Source: Paracoccaceae bacterium (GTDB lineage Bacteria > Pseudomonadota > Alphaproteobacteria > Rhodobacterales > Rhodobacteraceae). From it: a stretch of DNA of 64,000 nt. Positions 6,911-15,081 of this stretch are shown here, one piece after another (within the stretch, counting starts at the first letter, position 1; every line of letters starts with the position of its first letter). The notes beneath the pieces were generated by a model, which worked only from the letters and a program-made list of their open reading frames with translations, did not search any database and was not told the origin of the DNA. The stretch is taken from the NCBI GenBank assembly GCA_011389685.1, contig JAABTV010000005.1:1-64000 (forward strand). The letters are read 5' to 3'. Both the position numbers and the translations under genes were made by a program.

Positions 6911-9900
6911 ATGAAAATCGAAAGAAGATTCACCAAGGCCGGGCAGGACGCATATGCCGAGATCGACTTTGTCACCACGGCGTCGGAGATCCGCAATCCC
7001 GACGGCACCATCGTGTTCCGTCTCGACGAGGTCGAGGTGCCGAGCAGTTGGAGCCAGGTCGCATCGGACGTGATCGCGCAGAAATATTTCCGCAAGGCCG
7101 GCGTGCCGGCCAAGCTCAAGCGGGTCGCGGAAAAGGGCGTGCCCGAATTCCTCTGGCGCTCGGTCGCGGATGGCGATGACGTGGAGAATGGCAGCGAGAC
7201 CTCGGCCAGGCAGGTGTTCGACCGGCTGGCGGGGGCCTGGGCCTATTGGGGCTGGAAGGGCGGCTATTTCTCGACCGAGGAAGACGCCCAGGCCTATTTC
7301 GACGAGATGCGCTTCATGCTGGCCACCCAGATGGCCGCGCCCAACAGCCCGCAATGGTTCAACACCGGCCTGCACTGGGCCTATGGCATCGACGGGCCGG
7401 GACAGGGCCATTACTATGTCGATTTCAAGACCGGCAAGCTTACCAGGTCGACAAGTTCCTATGAGCATCCGCAGCCGCATGCCTGTTTCATCCAGAGTGT
7501 TGCCGACGATCTGGTGAGCGATGGCGGCATCATGGATCTGTGGGTGCGCGAGGCGCGGCTGTTCAAGTATGGCTCGGGCACCGGCACCAATTTCTCCAGC
7601 CTGCGCGCCGAGGGCGAGAGACTGTCGGGCGGGGGCAAGTCCTCGGGGCTGATGGGGTTCCTCAAGATCGGCGACCGCGCGGCGGGCGCGATCAAGTCGG
7701 GCGGCACCACGCGCCGCGCCGCCAAGATGGTGATCGTCGATGCGGATCACCCCGATATCGAGGAATACATCAACTGGAAGGTCAAGGAAGAGCAGAAGGT
7801 TGCGAGCATCGTCGCCGGCTCGAAGATGCACGAGCAGAAGCTCAACGGGATCTTCGCCGCGATCCGGGCCTGGGACGGGGCATTGGACGACGCCACCGAC
7901 CCCAAGGTGAACACGGGGCTGAAAGCGGCGATCCGCGACGCCAAGAAGGTCGCGATCCCCGAAACCTATGTCAAACGGGTGCTGGATTATGCGCGCCAGG
8001 GCTATGGCTCGATCGAGTTTCCCACCTATGACACCGATTGGGATTCCGAGGCCTATGCGTCGGTCTCCGGCCAGAACTCGAACAACTCGATCCGGGTGAC
8101 CGATGCGTTCCTCAAGGCGGTCAAGGATGATGCCGATTGGGAGTTGATCCGCCGCACCGACGGGACGGTCGCCAAGACCATCAAGGCGCGCGACCTCTGG
8201 GAACAGGTGGGCCATGCCGCATGGGCCTGTGCCGATCCGGGCATCCAGTATCACGACACGATCAACGCCTGGCACACCTGCCCGGCGGATGGCGCGATCC
8301 GTGGCTCGAACCCGTGTTCGGAATACATGTTCCTCGATGACACGGCCTGCAACCTTGCCTCGATGAACCTGCTGACCTTCCTCAAGGACGGCGAGTTCCA
8401 ATCCGAGGATTACATGCATGCGACGCGGCTCTGGACCGTGACGCTCGAAATCTCGGTGCTGATGGCGCAGTTTCCGTCCAAGGAAATCGCCCAGCGCTCC
8501 TATGATTTCCGCACGCTGGGGCTTGGCTATGCCAATATCGGCGGCCTCTTGATGAACATGGGGCTGGGCTATGACAGCGACGAGGGCCGCGCGATGTGCG
8601 GCGCGCTGACCGCGATCATGACCGGCGTCAGCTATGCGACCTCGGCCGAGATGGCGGGCGAGTTGGGCGCCTTCCCGGGCTATGCGCGCAACGCGGAGCA
8701 CATGTTGCGGGTCATCCGCAACCACCGCAACGCCGCCTATGGTGCGACCGAGGGCTATGAGGGTCTTGAGGTCAAACCCGTGCCGCTCGATCTGCGCAAC
8801 TGCCCCGAGGCACGGCTGGTCGATCTGTCGATGGCGGTCTGGGACGAGGCGCTCAAGCTGGGCGAGGCGCATGGCTATCGCAATGCGCAGGTATCGGTGA
8901 TCGCGCCGACCGGCACGATCGGCCTGGTCATGGATTGCGACACCACCGGGATCGAGCCAGATTTCGCGCTGGTGAAGTTCAAGAAACTGGCCGGGGGCGG
9001 GTATTTCAAGATCATCAACCAGTCGGTGCCCGCAGCACTTGCCAAGCTCGGCTATGGCTCGGCGCAGATCGAGGAAATCATCGCCCATGCGGTCGGTCAC
9101 GGCTCGATGGGCCAGGCGCCGGCGATCAACCACGGCACGCTTGCGGGGCACGGTTTCACGCAACGCGAGATCGACAAGGTCGAGGCGGCGCTGGGCAGCG
9201 CCTTCGACATCCGCTTTGTCTTCAACCAGTGGACGCTGGGTGCGGAGTTCTGCATGCAGACGCTGGGCATCCCGGCCGAAAAGCTCAACGATCCGACCTT
9301 CGACCTGCTGCGGCATCTGGGGTTCTCGCGCGCCGATATCGACGCGGCGAACGATCATGTCTGTGGCACCATGACCCTTGAAGGGGCGCCGCATCTGAAG
9401 ACCGAGCATTACCACGTCTTCGACTGCGCCAACCCCTGTGGCAAGACCGGCAAGCGCTATCTCGGCACCGAGTCGCATATCCACATGATGGCCGCCGCGC
9501 AGAGTTTCATCTCGGGGGCGATCTCGAAGACGATCAACATGCCCAACGATGCCACCATCGAGGATTGCCAGAAGGCGTATGAGCTGAGCTGGTCATTGGG
9601 GGTGAAGGCGAACGCGCTTTATCGTGACGGCTCGAAACTCAGCCAGCCGCTGGCGGCGGCGCTGGTCGAGGATGACGAGGACGCGCAGGAGGTGCTGGAA
9701 AGCGGGTCGAACCACGAGAAGGCCGCCGTTCTGGCCGAGAAGGTCATCGAGAAGGTGGTGATCAAGGAGATCGTGCGCTCGAACCGCGAGAAGATGCCGG
9801 AACGTCGCAAGGGGTATACCCAGAAGGCGATCGTCGGCGGGCACAAGGTCTACCTGCGCACCGGCGAATACGAGGATGGCCAGCTTGGCGAGATCTTCAT

Positions 9901-10597
9901 CGACATGCACAAGGAAGGCGCCGGTTTCCGGGCGATGATGAACAATTTCGCCATCGCCGTCAGCGTCGGCCTGCAATACGGTGTGCCGCTGGAGGAATTC
10001 GTCGATGCCTTCACCTTCACCAAGTTCGAACCGGCGGGCATGGTGCAGGGCAATGACAGCATCAAGAACGCGACCTCGATCCTCGATTACATCTTCCGCG
10101 AACTGGCTGTGAGCTATCTCGACCGGACCGATCTGGCGCATGTGAAACCGCAAGGCGCGAGCTTCGACGATCTGGGACGGGGCGAGGAAGAGGGGGTGTC
10201 GAACATCAAGGAGATGTCGCCAAGCGCCGCCTCGCGCTCGCTCGAAGTGCTCAAGCAGATCAGCTCGACCGGGTATCTGCGCAAGCGGTTGCCGCAGGAA
10301 CTGGTGGTGTTCCAGGGCGGGCAGGCGGTCGGTGGCACCGCGATGAACGGCAGCGATCCGGTTGCCGCGCTCAACACGCTGGTGCCGCAGGCCGCGGGAA
10401 CGGCGGGCGCGGTGATGGCCGCATCGACCGCCGCGACGGCTGTCGCCTCGGGGACGGTGCCGATGGATGCGCGCACCAAGGCGCGGATGCAGGGCTATGA
10501 GGGCGAGGCTTGCGGCGAGTGCGGCAACTACACACTGGTCAGGAACGGCACCTGCATGAAATGCAACACCTGTGGCGCGACGAGCGGGTGTAGCTGA
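6911..10597 (+). CDS. nrdJ: Adenosylcobalamin-dependent (class II) ribonucleoside-diphosphate reductase
   Basis: A 1228-residue NrdJ that reduces ribonucleotides to deoxyribonucleotides using B12 as radical source, so it works with or without oxygen. The redox cysteine C192 is in PHACFIQSV. The radical-site motif N467-P-C469-S-E471 ([21 protein letters not shown]) is intact. The FKIINQSVP and [19 protein letters not shown] blocks of the barrel follow. The C-terminus has paired CxxC motifs ([22 protein letters not shown]) of the zinc-binding/thiol-shuttle type found in long NrdJ proteins. The start at 6911 ([11 protein letters not shown], with GGGG ten bases upstream) matches homologues. It is monocistronic, between NrdR-type boxes and a strong terminator. 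Confidence 0.95.
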   Translation: MKIERRFTKAGQDAYAEIDFVTTASEIRNPDGTIVFRLDEVEVPSSWSQVASDVIAQKYFRKAGVPAKLKRVAEKGVPEFLWRSVADGDDVENGSETSARQVFDRLAGAWAYWGWKGGYFSTEEDAQAYFDEMRFMLATQMAAPNSPQWFNTGLHWAYGIDGPGQGHYYVDFKTGKLTRSTSSYEHPQPHACFIQSVADDLVSDGGIMDLWVREARLFKYGSGTGTNFSSLRAEGERLSGGGKSSGLMGFLKIGDRAAGAIKSGGTTRRAAKMVIVDADHPDIEEYINWKVKEEQKVASIVAGSKMHEQKLNGIFAAIRAWDGALDDATDPKVNTGLKAAIRDAKKVAIPETYVKRVLDYARQGYGSIEFPTYDTDWDSEAYASVSGQNSNNSIRVTDAFLKAVKDDADWELIRRTDGTVAKTIKARDLWEQVGHAAWACADPGIQYHDTINAWHTCPADGAIRGSNPCSEYMFLDDTACNLASMNLLTFLKDGEFQSEDYMHATRLWTVTLEISVLMAQFPSKEIAQRSYDFRTLGLGYANIGGLLMNMGLGYDSDEGRAMCGALTAIMTGVSYATSAEMAGELGAFPGYARNAEHMLRVIRNHRNAAYGATEGYEGLEVKPVPLDLRNCPEARLVDLSMAVWDEALKLGEAHGYRNAQVSVIAPTGTIGLVMDCDTTGIEPDFALVKFKKLAGGGYFKIINQSVPAALAKLGYGSAQIEEIIAHAVGHGSMGQAPAINHGTLAGHGFTQREIDKVEAALGSAFDIRFVFNQWTLGAEFCMQTLGIPAEKLNDPTFDLLRHLGFSRADIDAANDHVCGTMTLEGAPHLKTEHYHVFDCANPCGKTGKRYLGTESHIHMMAAAQSFISGAISKTINMPNDATIEDCQKAYELSWSLGVKANALYRDGSKLSQPLAAALVEDDEDAQEVLESGSNHEKAAVLAEKVIEKVVIKEIVRSNREKMPERRKGYTQKAIVGGHKVYLRTGEYEDGQLGEIFIDMHKEGAGFRAMMNNFAIAVSVGLQYGVPLEEFVDAFTFTKFEPAGMVQGNDSIKNATSILDYIFRELAVSYLDRTDLAHVKPQGASFDDLGRGEEEGVSNIKEMSPSAASRSLEVLKQISSTGYLRKRLPQELVVFQGGQAVGGTAMNGSDPVAALNTLVPQAAGTAGAVMAASTAATAVASGTVPMDARTKARMQGYEGEACGECGNYTLVRNGTCMKCNTCGATSGCS

Positions 10598-10668
10598 AGG
10601 TTCAGGGGCGGGTGCGCTCGCCCCGGACGCGGATCGGAGACAGGCAACAACCAAAATCGGGCAGTCAA

Positions 10669-10830
10669 TCAAAGACCCGATCCGCGAGACTCGAGGGGGC
10701 CACGGCCCCCTCTTTTTCTTTGTGGCATGTCGCGCGGATCGGCGGTGAGGCGATCCCCGGCCTGATCGGTGAGCGGGGGCGGCACGGTGTCGATCGCCCC
10801 GGCCACGGCGCCGGCGATGGCGTCCGGCAT
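10669..10830 (-). CDS. Possible 53-residue protein antisense to the nrdJ terminator
   Basis: An ATG at 10830 has a well-placed Shine-Dalgarno (GAAAGGAATGTC upstream on the minus strand). The frame encodes a short protein beginning MPDAIAGAVAGAIDTVPP with a basic Arg/Gly-rich tail. The 3' third is the complement of the nrdJ terminator hairpin, which is odd for a real gene. I recognise no family. The good ribosome-binding site is the only positive evidence. Confidence 0.3.
   Translation of the reverse strand: MPDAIAGAVAGAIDTVPPPLTDQAGDRLTADPRDMPQRKRGGRGPLESRGSGL
10693..10721 (+). terminator. Intrinsic terminator of nrdJ
   Basis: GAGGGGGCC (10693-10701) pairs perfectly with GGCCCCCTC (10704-10712), followed by TTTTTCTTT. 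It is 96 bp after the nrdJ stop, and the T-tract is on the plus strand. Confidence 0.9.
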
Positions 10831-10988
10831 GACATTCCTTTCGACAGGGCAGCATGACCAATGGCGCAAGGGCCGTTCGGGCGGGCGGGTGGCGCGGGAT
10901 GCTTGATCCCGAGGCAAAAACAGGCGACCTTGGCCAAGATCCGTGCGACAATGAAAAACATTGCGGGTCGAGACCGGGGGAGGGACCG

Positions 10989-12581
10989 TTGCGATATATT
11001 CCGTTGATCATCAGCCTGTTACTGGTGCCCGTGGGGCTGGCGCTGGCGTTCTGGCTGCCCTTCTGGGGCGGGGTTCTGGCAGGGCTTGCGGGGATTGTCG
11101 CGCTGATCGGTCTCAGCGACTTCTTCCAGACCCGGCGGGCGGTGCTCAAGAACTATCCGATCTCGGCGCGGCTGCGCTTCCTGTTCGAGCATTTCCGCCC
11201 CGAGATCCGGCAGTATTTCCTCGAAAGCGATCACGATGAGACCCCCTATTCGCGCGAACAGCGCGCACTTGTCTATCGCCGCGCCAAGGGGATCGAGGGG
11301 CTGCGCCCGTTCGGCACGCTGCGCAACGTGAATGCGGTGGGCCATGAATGGATCAACCATTCCATGGCCCCCACCCATCTGGACAGCCATGATTTCCGGG
11401 TCCGCATCGGCGGGCCGGATTGCACGCAACCCTATGATGCCTCGCCGCTCAATATCTCGGGGATGTCCTATGGCGCGCTTTCGCCCAACGCGATCGAGGC
11501 GCTGAACTGGGGGGCGAAGATCGGCGGGTTTGCCCATACCACCGGCGAGGGGTCGATCTCGCGGTTTCATCGCAAGCATGGCGGCGACCTGGTCTGGCAG
11601 ATCGGATCGGGCTATTTCGGCTGCCGCACGCCCGAAGGCGCGTTCGATCCCGAACGGTTTGCGCAGACAGCCGCCGATGATCAGGTCAGGATGATCGAAA
11701 TCAAGCTGAGCCAGGGGGCCAAGCCCGGGCATGGCGGCATCCTGCTCGGCGCCAAGGTGACCGAGGCGATCGCCGAGGCGCGTGGCGTGCCGGTCGGGCA
11801 GGATTGCATCAGCCCGCCGGGCCATTCGGAATTCTCATCGCCCGAGGGGCTGTGCCGTTTTATCGCCCGGCTGCGCGAGTTGTCGGGTGGCAAGCCGGTG
11901 GGGATCAAGCTTTGCGTTGGCCACCCGTGGGAGTTCTTCGCCATCGCCAAGGCGTTTCACGAGACCGGGGTCACGCCCGATTTCATCACCGTGGATGGCT
12001 CCGAGGGTGGCACCGGGGCGGCGCCGGCCGAGTTTGCCGATCACAAGGGCGCCCCCATTCGCGAGGGGCTGATGCTGGTGCATAACACGCTTGTCGGCAT
12101 GGGGCTGCGCGAGCGCGTCCACCTGATCGCCTCGGGCAAGCTCATCAGCGCGTTCGATCTGTGCCGGATGTTCGCGCTGGGCGCGGATGGCTGCAACGTG
12201 GCGCGCGGGTTCATGTTCGCGGTCGGCTGCATCCAGGCGCAGGTTTGCCATAGCGGCAAATGCCCGACCGGTGTCACCACCCAGGATCCGGGCCGGTATC
12301 GGGCGTTGGCGGTCACCGACAAATATCAGCGCGTCGCGAATTTTCACCGCAACACCATGATCGCATTGAAGGAAGCCGTGGAATCGTCGGGCTTGAAGAC
12401 GCCACAGGATTTCACACCGCATCACCTGATGATCCGGGTCAACAGCCGCGAGGTGCGGTCGGCGGCGAGCCAGTATCTGTGGCTGGAGCCGGGCGAACTG
12501 CTTTCGGGCAAGGTCGAACATCCGGCCTTTGCCAAATACTGGGACCGGGCCCGGATCGACAGTTTCGATTTCGCCTCCTGA
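10989..12581 (+). CDS. Membrane-anchored FMN-binding glutamate synthase-like protein
   Basis: A 530-residue protein. It has an N-terminal pair of hydrophobic segments (about 2-40, YIPLIISLLLVPVGLALAFW then GVLAGLAGIVALIGL) and then a full glutamate synthase alpha/beta-barrel domain. The SGMSYGALS phosphate/FMN loop is present. So are the iron-sulfur cysteines C414, C420 and C425 (CIQAQVCHSGKCP), as in the GltB synthase domain. It lacks the amidotransferase domain, so it is not a classical GOGAT. Members of this group are annotated only as FMN-binding glutamate synthase family proteins; substrate unknown. The start is most likely TTG at 10989, preceded by a strong GGGAGGGA; an in-frame ATG at 10854 would add an unlikely 45-residue extension. 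Confidence 0.8.
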   Translation: MRYIPLIISLLLVPVGLALAFWLPFWGGVLAGLAGIVALIGLSDFFQTRRAVLKNYPISARLRFLFEHFRPEIRQYFLESDHDETPYSREQRALVYRRAKGIEGLRPFGTLRNVNAVGHEWINHSMAPTHLDSHDFRVRIGGPDCTQPYDASPLNISGMSYGALSPNAIEALNWGAKIGGFAHTTGEGSISRFHRKHGGDLVWQIGSGYFGCRTPEGAFDPERFAQTAADDQVRMIEIKLSQGAKPGHGGILLGAKVTEAIAEARGVPVGQDCISPPGHSEFSSPEGLCRFIARLRELSGGKPVGIKLCVGHPWEFFAIAKAFHETGVTPDFITVDGSEGGTGAAPAEFADHKGAPIREGLMLVHNTLVGMGLRERVHLIASGKLISAFDLCRMFALGADGCNVARGFMFAVGCIQAQVCHSGKCPTGVTTQDPGRYRALAVTDKYQRVANFHRNTMIALKEAVESSGLKTPQDFTPHHLMIRVNSREVRSAASQYLWLEPGELLSGKVEHPAFAKYWDRARIDSFDFAS

Positions 12582-12666
12582 GCGATGCCGCTGGGGTGGC
12601 GACGGGGCGCGTGATCGCTTGGTATGGTGGAACCATAGTTCCCCACATTGAACGATCAACACAACA

Positions 12667-12720
12667 CCGGTTCGCGCCCGGCCCCGAGGGTGGGCGCGAA
12701 CCGGATCGCAAGCGATCCGG
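12667..12720. repeat. Two overlapping perfect hairpins after the glutamate synthase-like gene
   Basis: CCGGTTCGCGCCC (12667-12679) pairs with GGGCGCGAACCGG (12692-12704) over 13 bp. The CCGG at 12701-12704 is also the left edge of a second 9-bp stem, CCGGATCGC (12701-12709) with GCGATCCGG (12712-12720). The two stems share four bases, so they compete. There is no T-tract; they could end or stabilise the upstream transcript. Confidence 0.6.
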
Positions 12721-12777
12721 GGGAAATTGCGGCTGCTGTGCGAGCGCTTTGATGAAATGGATTTTGGTTCCACCAAA

Positions 12778-12893
12778 CTAAAGCGTTCCGCGAAAAACCT
12801 GACTCACAGCTTTTCGCGGAACGCGCGCTTTGCTGATATGTTGCGCTGCGTTCCGCCCTATCCCTGTCTCAGGTATAAGGCGGAACGCTTTAG
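12778..12893. repeat. 116-bp element with 14-bp perfect terminal inverted repeats
   Basis: CTAAAGCGTTCCGC (12778-12791) is exactly inverted at 12880-12893. Inside, GCGTTCCGC occurs four times in alternating orientation. It forms two further stems: 14 bp (12783-12796 with 12811-12824) and 10 bp (12848-12857 with 12879-12888). There is no coding capacity. The gap 12582-12992 holds only this, the preceding hairpins and a short CCGGCCT/AGGCCGG palindrome downstream of pepT. Confidence 0.75.
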
Positions 12894-12992
12894 CCCGTGT
12901 CGCGTTTGATTGGAAGCACCGGCCTCGGCTCAAGGCCGGGGCGGGTCGGCTTGATTCCGTTCTGGCGCGACATGCCATGGCGCCGGCAGGGT

Positions 12993-14243
12993 TCAGCCTG
13001 CTTGCCCTGCGGCGTGACGGGCCAGACAGAGGCAGGTGCGGGTGGCGGCGCCCATGTCCTGCACGCTGATCCATTCCAGCGGCCCGTGCAGGTTCTGCAT
13101 GCCGGTGAAGATATTGGGGCAGGGCACGCCCATTTCGGTCAGGCGGGAGCCGTCGGTGCCGCCGCGGATCGGTTCGGAGCGCGGCTCGAACCCCGCCTCG
13201 CGGGTGGCGGCATGGGCGAGTTCGACCGGGGTCATGTCGTCTTCGAGCCAGTAGCGCATGTTGCGGTATTGCGGCGTGATCTCGCAGGTGATGCGGGCGC
13301 GCGGTTCGGTGCTCTGCACGGTGGCGCAGACCTCTTGCAGCAGCGTGCCCTTGGCGGCCAGCCCGTCGCGTTCGAAATCGCGCAGGATGAAATGCAGGAC
13401 CGCCTCGGCAGCGGTGCCCTTCATGTCGGTGATCATGATGAATCCGTCGCGGCCATCGGTGGTTTCAGGGGTCATCGTGGCTTGCGGCAGGGTCTGGACG
13501 ATCTTCGACGCGAGGTGCAGCGCGTTCACCAGCTTGTCCCTGGCGGTGCCGGGGTGGATCGACACGCCCTCGATCTGCACGGTGGCGCCGTCGGCGGAAA
13601 AGGTCTCGTACTCGATCTCGCCCAGTGCGCCGCCATCGAAGGTGAAGGCGAAATCGGCGCCGAGATCGGCGGGCAGGTCGGCGTGGACGCCGCGTCCGAT
13701 TTCCTCGTCCGGGGTGAAGGCGATGCGGATCCGCCCGTGCGGGATGTCGGGGTTCTCCAGGAGGTGGCGCGCGGCGGTCATGATGATCGCGATGCCGGCC
13801 TTGTCGTCGGCGCCCAAGAGCGTGGCGCCGCTGGCGGTGACGATGTCGTGGCCCTCTTTGCTGGCGAGATAGGGGTAGGCATCGGGCGAGAGCACCAGCC
13901 CGGGCGCGTCGGGGAAGGTGATCGAATCGCCCGCATAGGCGCGGTGGACGCGCGGCTTGACGCCGGTCGCATTGAAGGCGGGGGCGGTATCGACATGGGC
14001 GAGCAACCCCATCACCGGCGCGGCGTGATCGACAGTGGCGGGGATCGTGGCCAGCACGGTGCCGTAATCGGTGAGGGTGACATCGGATGCGCCGATGTCT
14101 TGCAGTTCGTCGACCAGCAGGTTGAGCATGTCGAATTGCGCTTGCGTGCTGGGCGATGTGGGCGAGGCCGCGTCGCTCTGGCTGTCGATGGCGGCATAGC
14201 GCAGCAGGCGGGATTCCAGTTCGGCGTCAAACTCGGTTTTCAT
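12993..14243 (-). CDS. pepT: Peptidase T (tripeptide aminopeptidase, M20B)
   Basis: A 416-residue zinc aminopeptidase that releases the N-terminal residue of tripeptides in the cytoplasm. The metal-ligand motif LLAHVDTAP (H83, D85) is present, as are the GADDKAG and TPDEEIGRG motifs with the catalytic Glu pair and the later HPGTARDK region of the dimerisation domain. The length is close to the family norm (about 408). The start at 14243 (MKTEFDAELESRLLRYAAID) is preceded by AAGGAAA; a longer frame upstream reads through the repeat element and is rejected. It is a single gene bounded by repeat elements on both sides. Confidence 0.92.
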   Translation of the reverse strand: MKTEFDAELESRLLRYAAIDSQSDAASPTSPSTQAQFDMLNLLVDELQDIGASDVTLTDYGTVLATIPATVDHAAPVMGLLAHVDTAPAFNATGVKPRVHRAYAGDSITFPDAPGLVLSPDAYPYLASKEGHDIVTASGATLLGADDKAGIAIIMTAARHLLENPDIPHGRIRIAFTPDEEIGRGVHADLPADLGADFAFTFDGGALGEIEYETFSADGATVQIEGVSIHPGTARDKLVNALHLASKIVQTLPQATMTPETTDGRDGFIMITDMKGTAAEAVLHFILRDFERDGLAAKGTLLQEVCATVQSTEPRARITCEITPQYRNMRYWLEDDMTPVELAHAATREAGFEPRSEPIRGGTDGSRLTEMGVPCPNIFTGMQNLHGPLEWISVQDMGAATRTCLCLARHAAGQAG

Positions 14244-14311
14244 GGGGTCGCTTTCCTTGTCGGGTGTTGCCTGCTTTGTCCTGTGGGCGGCAGGCAAGGT
14301 CAAGAGGCGGG

Positions 14312-14506
14312 CTTCGCCCGGAACAGCGGCAAAGCCGCCCGGGCAGCACACGGCCGCCCCGTCGTGCCGGAGGCACGCCTTTGGCGTGACCGGGTGCTTT
14401 CGATGGGTTGCGCATCGCTTCAGGTAGCGGATGACGTTGCAAGATAAACTGCCCAACGCTGACGTTGCGAGCACCCGACCGCGGCCCTGTGCTGCCCTTT
14501 CGTTGG
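14312..14506. repeat. Dispersed TIR-type repeat, copy 2 (longer form)
   Basis: Partner of 2483-2651. The core is bounded by GGGCAGCACACGGCCGC (14341-14357) and its near-perfect inverse GCGGCCCTGTGCTGCCC (14481-14497), 16 of 17 matching. An extra internal palindrome (GTGCCGGAGGCACGCCTTTGGCGTGAC) is absent from copy 1. The right-hand flank GCTGCCCTTTCGTTG recurs at the right edge of the element at 35763-35830. It lies between the divergent pepT and GTA promoters. Confidence 0.85.
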
Positions 14507-14547
14507 GCATCCTGTGAATCTAACTGAGATACACTTGGGAGTTAATA

Positions 14548-14614
14548 TTTCGTAACGAAAACGGTCTCTTAGCGGATCGAGAAATTTGACAGAGCGCGCG
14601 GTCTGGCCTAGCTT
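14548..14614 (+). promoter_or_regulatory. Putative GTA operon promoter with an upstream dyad
   Basis: TTGACA (14586-14591), a 17-bp spacer and TAGCTT (14609-14614) form a strong sigma-70-type promoter with start near 14621. Upstream, TTTCGT-A-ACGAAA (14548-14560) is a perfect dyad centred about 67 bp before the start. That position suits a class I activator; it is a candidate site for the GTA activator GafA or another regulator, which is inference. There is no other plausible promoter before g1. Confidence 0.6.
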
Positions 14615-14621
14615 TCGTGGC

Positions 14622-14657
14622 ATGCTGGACGAGATCGGCAAGCGGCCCCGGGGGTGA
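14622..14657 (+). CDS. Possible 11-residue leader ORF upstream of GTA g1
   Basis: An ATG lies at the predicted transcription start, so the message would be leaderless. The ORF reads MLDEIGKRPRG and its TGA (14655-14657) falls in the loop of the following terminator hairpin. A ribosome translating it would disrupt that hairpin. It may equally be chance in a short untranslated leader. Confidence 0.3.
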   Translation: MLDEIGKRPRG

Positions 14658-14675
14658 CCCCGGCGGCCGTTTTTT
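14643..14675 (+). terminator. Intrinsic terminator between the GTA promoter and g1
   Basis: CGGCC (14643-14647) pairs with GGCCG (14665-14669). CCGGGG (14648-14653) pairs with CCCCGG (14658-14663), with one bulged C and a GTGA loop. Six T residues follow (14670-14675). It is the expected form of a strong terminator and lies about 55 nt after the predicted start and 55 nt before g1. It implies a short terminated leader RNA unless read-through is promoted. Confidence 0.8.
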
Positions 14676-14730
14676 CATGTCCGGCAAGGACGGAGGCAAC
14701 AGGAACTCCAGATGAGGCAGATAAGACCAG

Positions 14731-15081
14731 ATGGCATCAGACCAGAACCGACGCGACCAGGAGCGCCTGCGGCGGGCGCTTGAGGTGGTGGAGACCCAAT
14801 TGCGGGCAATGAAGGGCGATCTGGAGCGGCTGCACAGGCAGATCCGCGCCGGGCAACTGAACGGGCTGACGGATTCGGCCCGGGTCACACAGGAGATCCG
14901 CCAATGGCTGCGGATCGCCATGGAGATGGAGACACGTCTTGAAAAACGATCAACCAGAGAAGACCAGCGGGACAGACCCCGTGCCATTGACCTCGATGCC
15001 GCGAGGACTCGCATCGGGTGCCGCCTGGATCGCCTCAGAAGGGTCAGATGTCCAGGCCGCTTTCCTGAACGAGTTGAGTGA
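14731..15081 (+). CDS. GTA gp1, small terminase-like protein (TerS)
   Basis: A 116-residue protein with a long amphipathic helical N-terminal half (DQERLRRALEVVETQLRAMKGDLERLHRQIRAG) and a basic tail rich in Arg. It is the first gene of the canonical RcGTA order. The R. capsulatus homologue g1 is the GTA small terminase, which works with TerL in head-full packaging of random host DNA. Its last third overlaps the start of g2 in another frame (about 140 bp with the TTG start, 86 bp with the alternative ATG). The ATG at 14731 lacks a strong Shine-Dalgarno. Confidence 0.8.
   Translation: MASDQNRRDQERLRRALEVVETQLRAMKGDLERLHRQIRAGQLNGLTDSARVTQEIRQWLRIAMEMETRLEKRSTREDQRDRPRAIDLDAARTRIGCRLDRLRRVRCPGRFPERVE

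Noticed and set aside
12897-14447. 516-codon plus-strand frame over pepT
   Set aside because: Shadow of pepT; composition lacks protein character, and it runs through the repeat element.
14420-14641. Minus-strand ORF of 73 codons over the GTA promoter region
   Set aside because: It overlaps the repeat element and the promoter, has no ribosome-binding site or family resemblance, and is better explained as noncoding.
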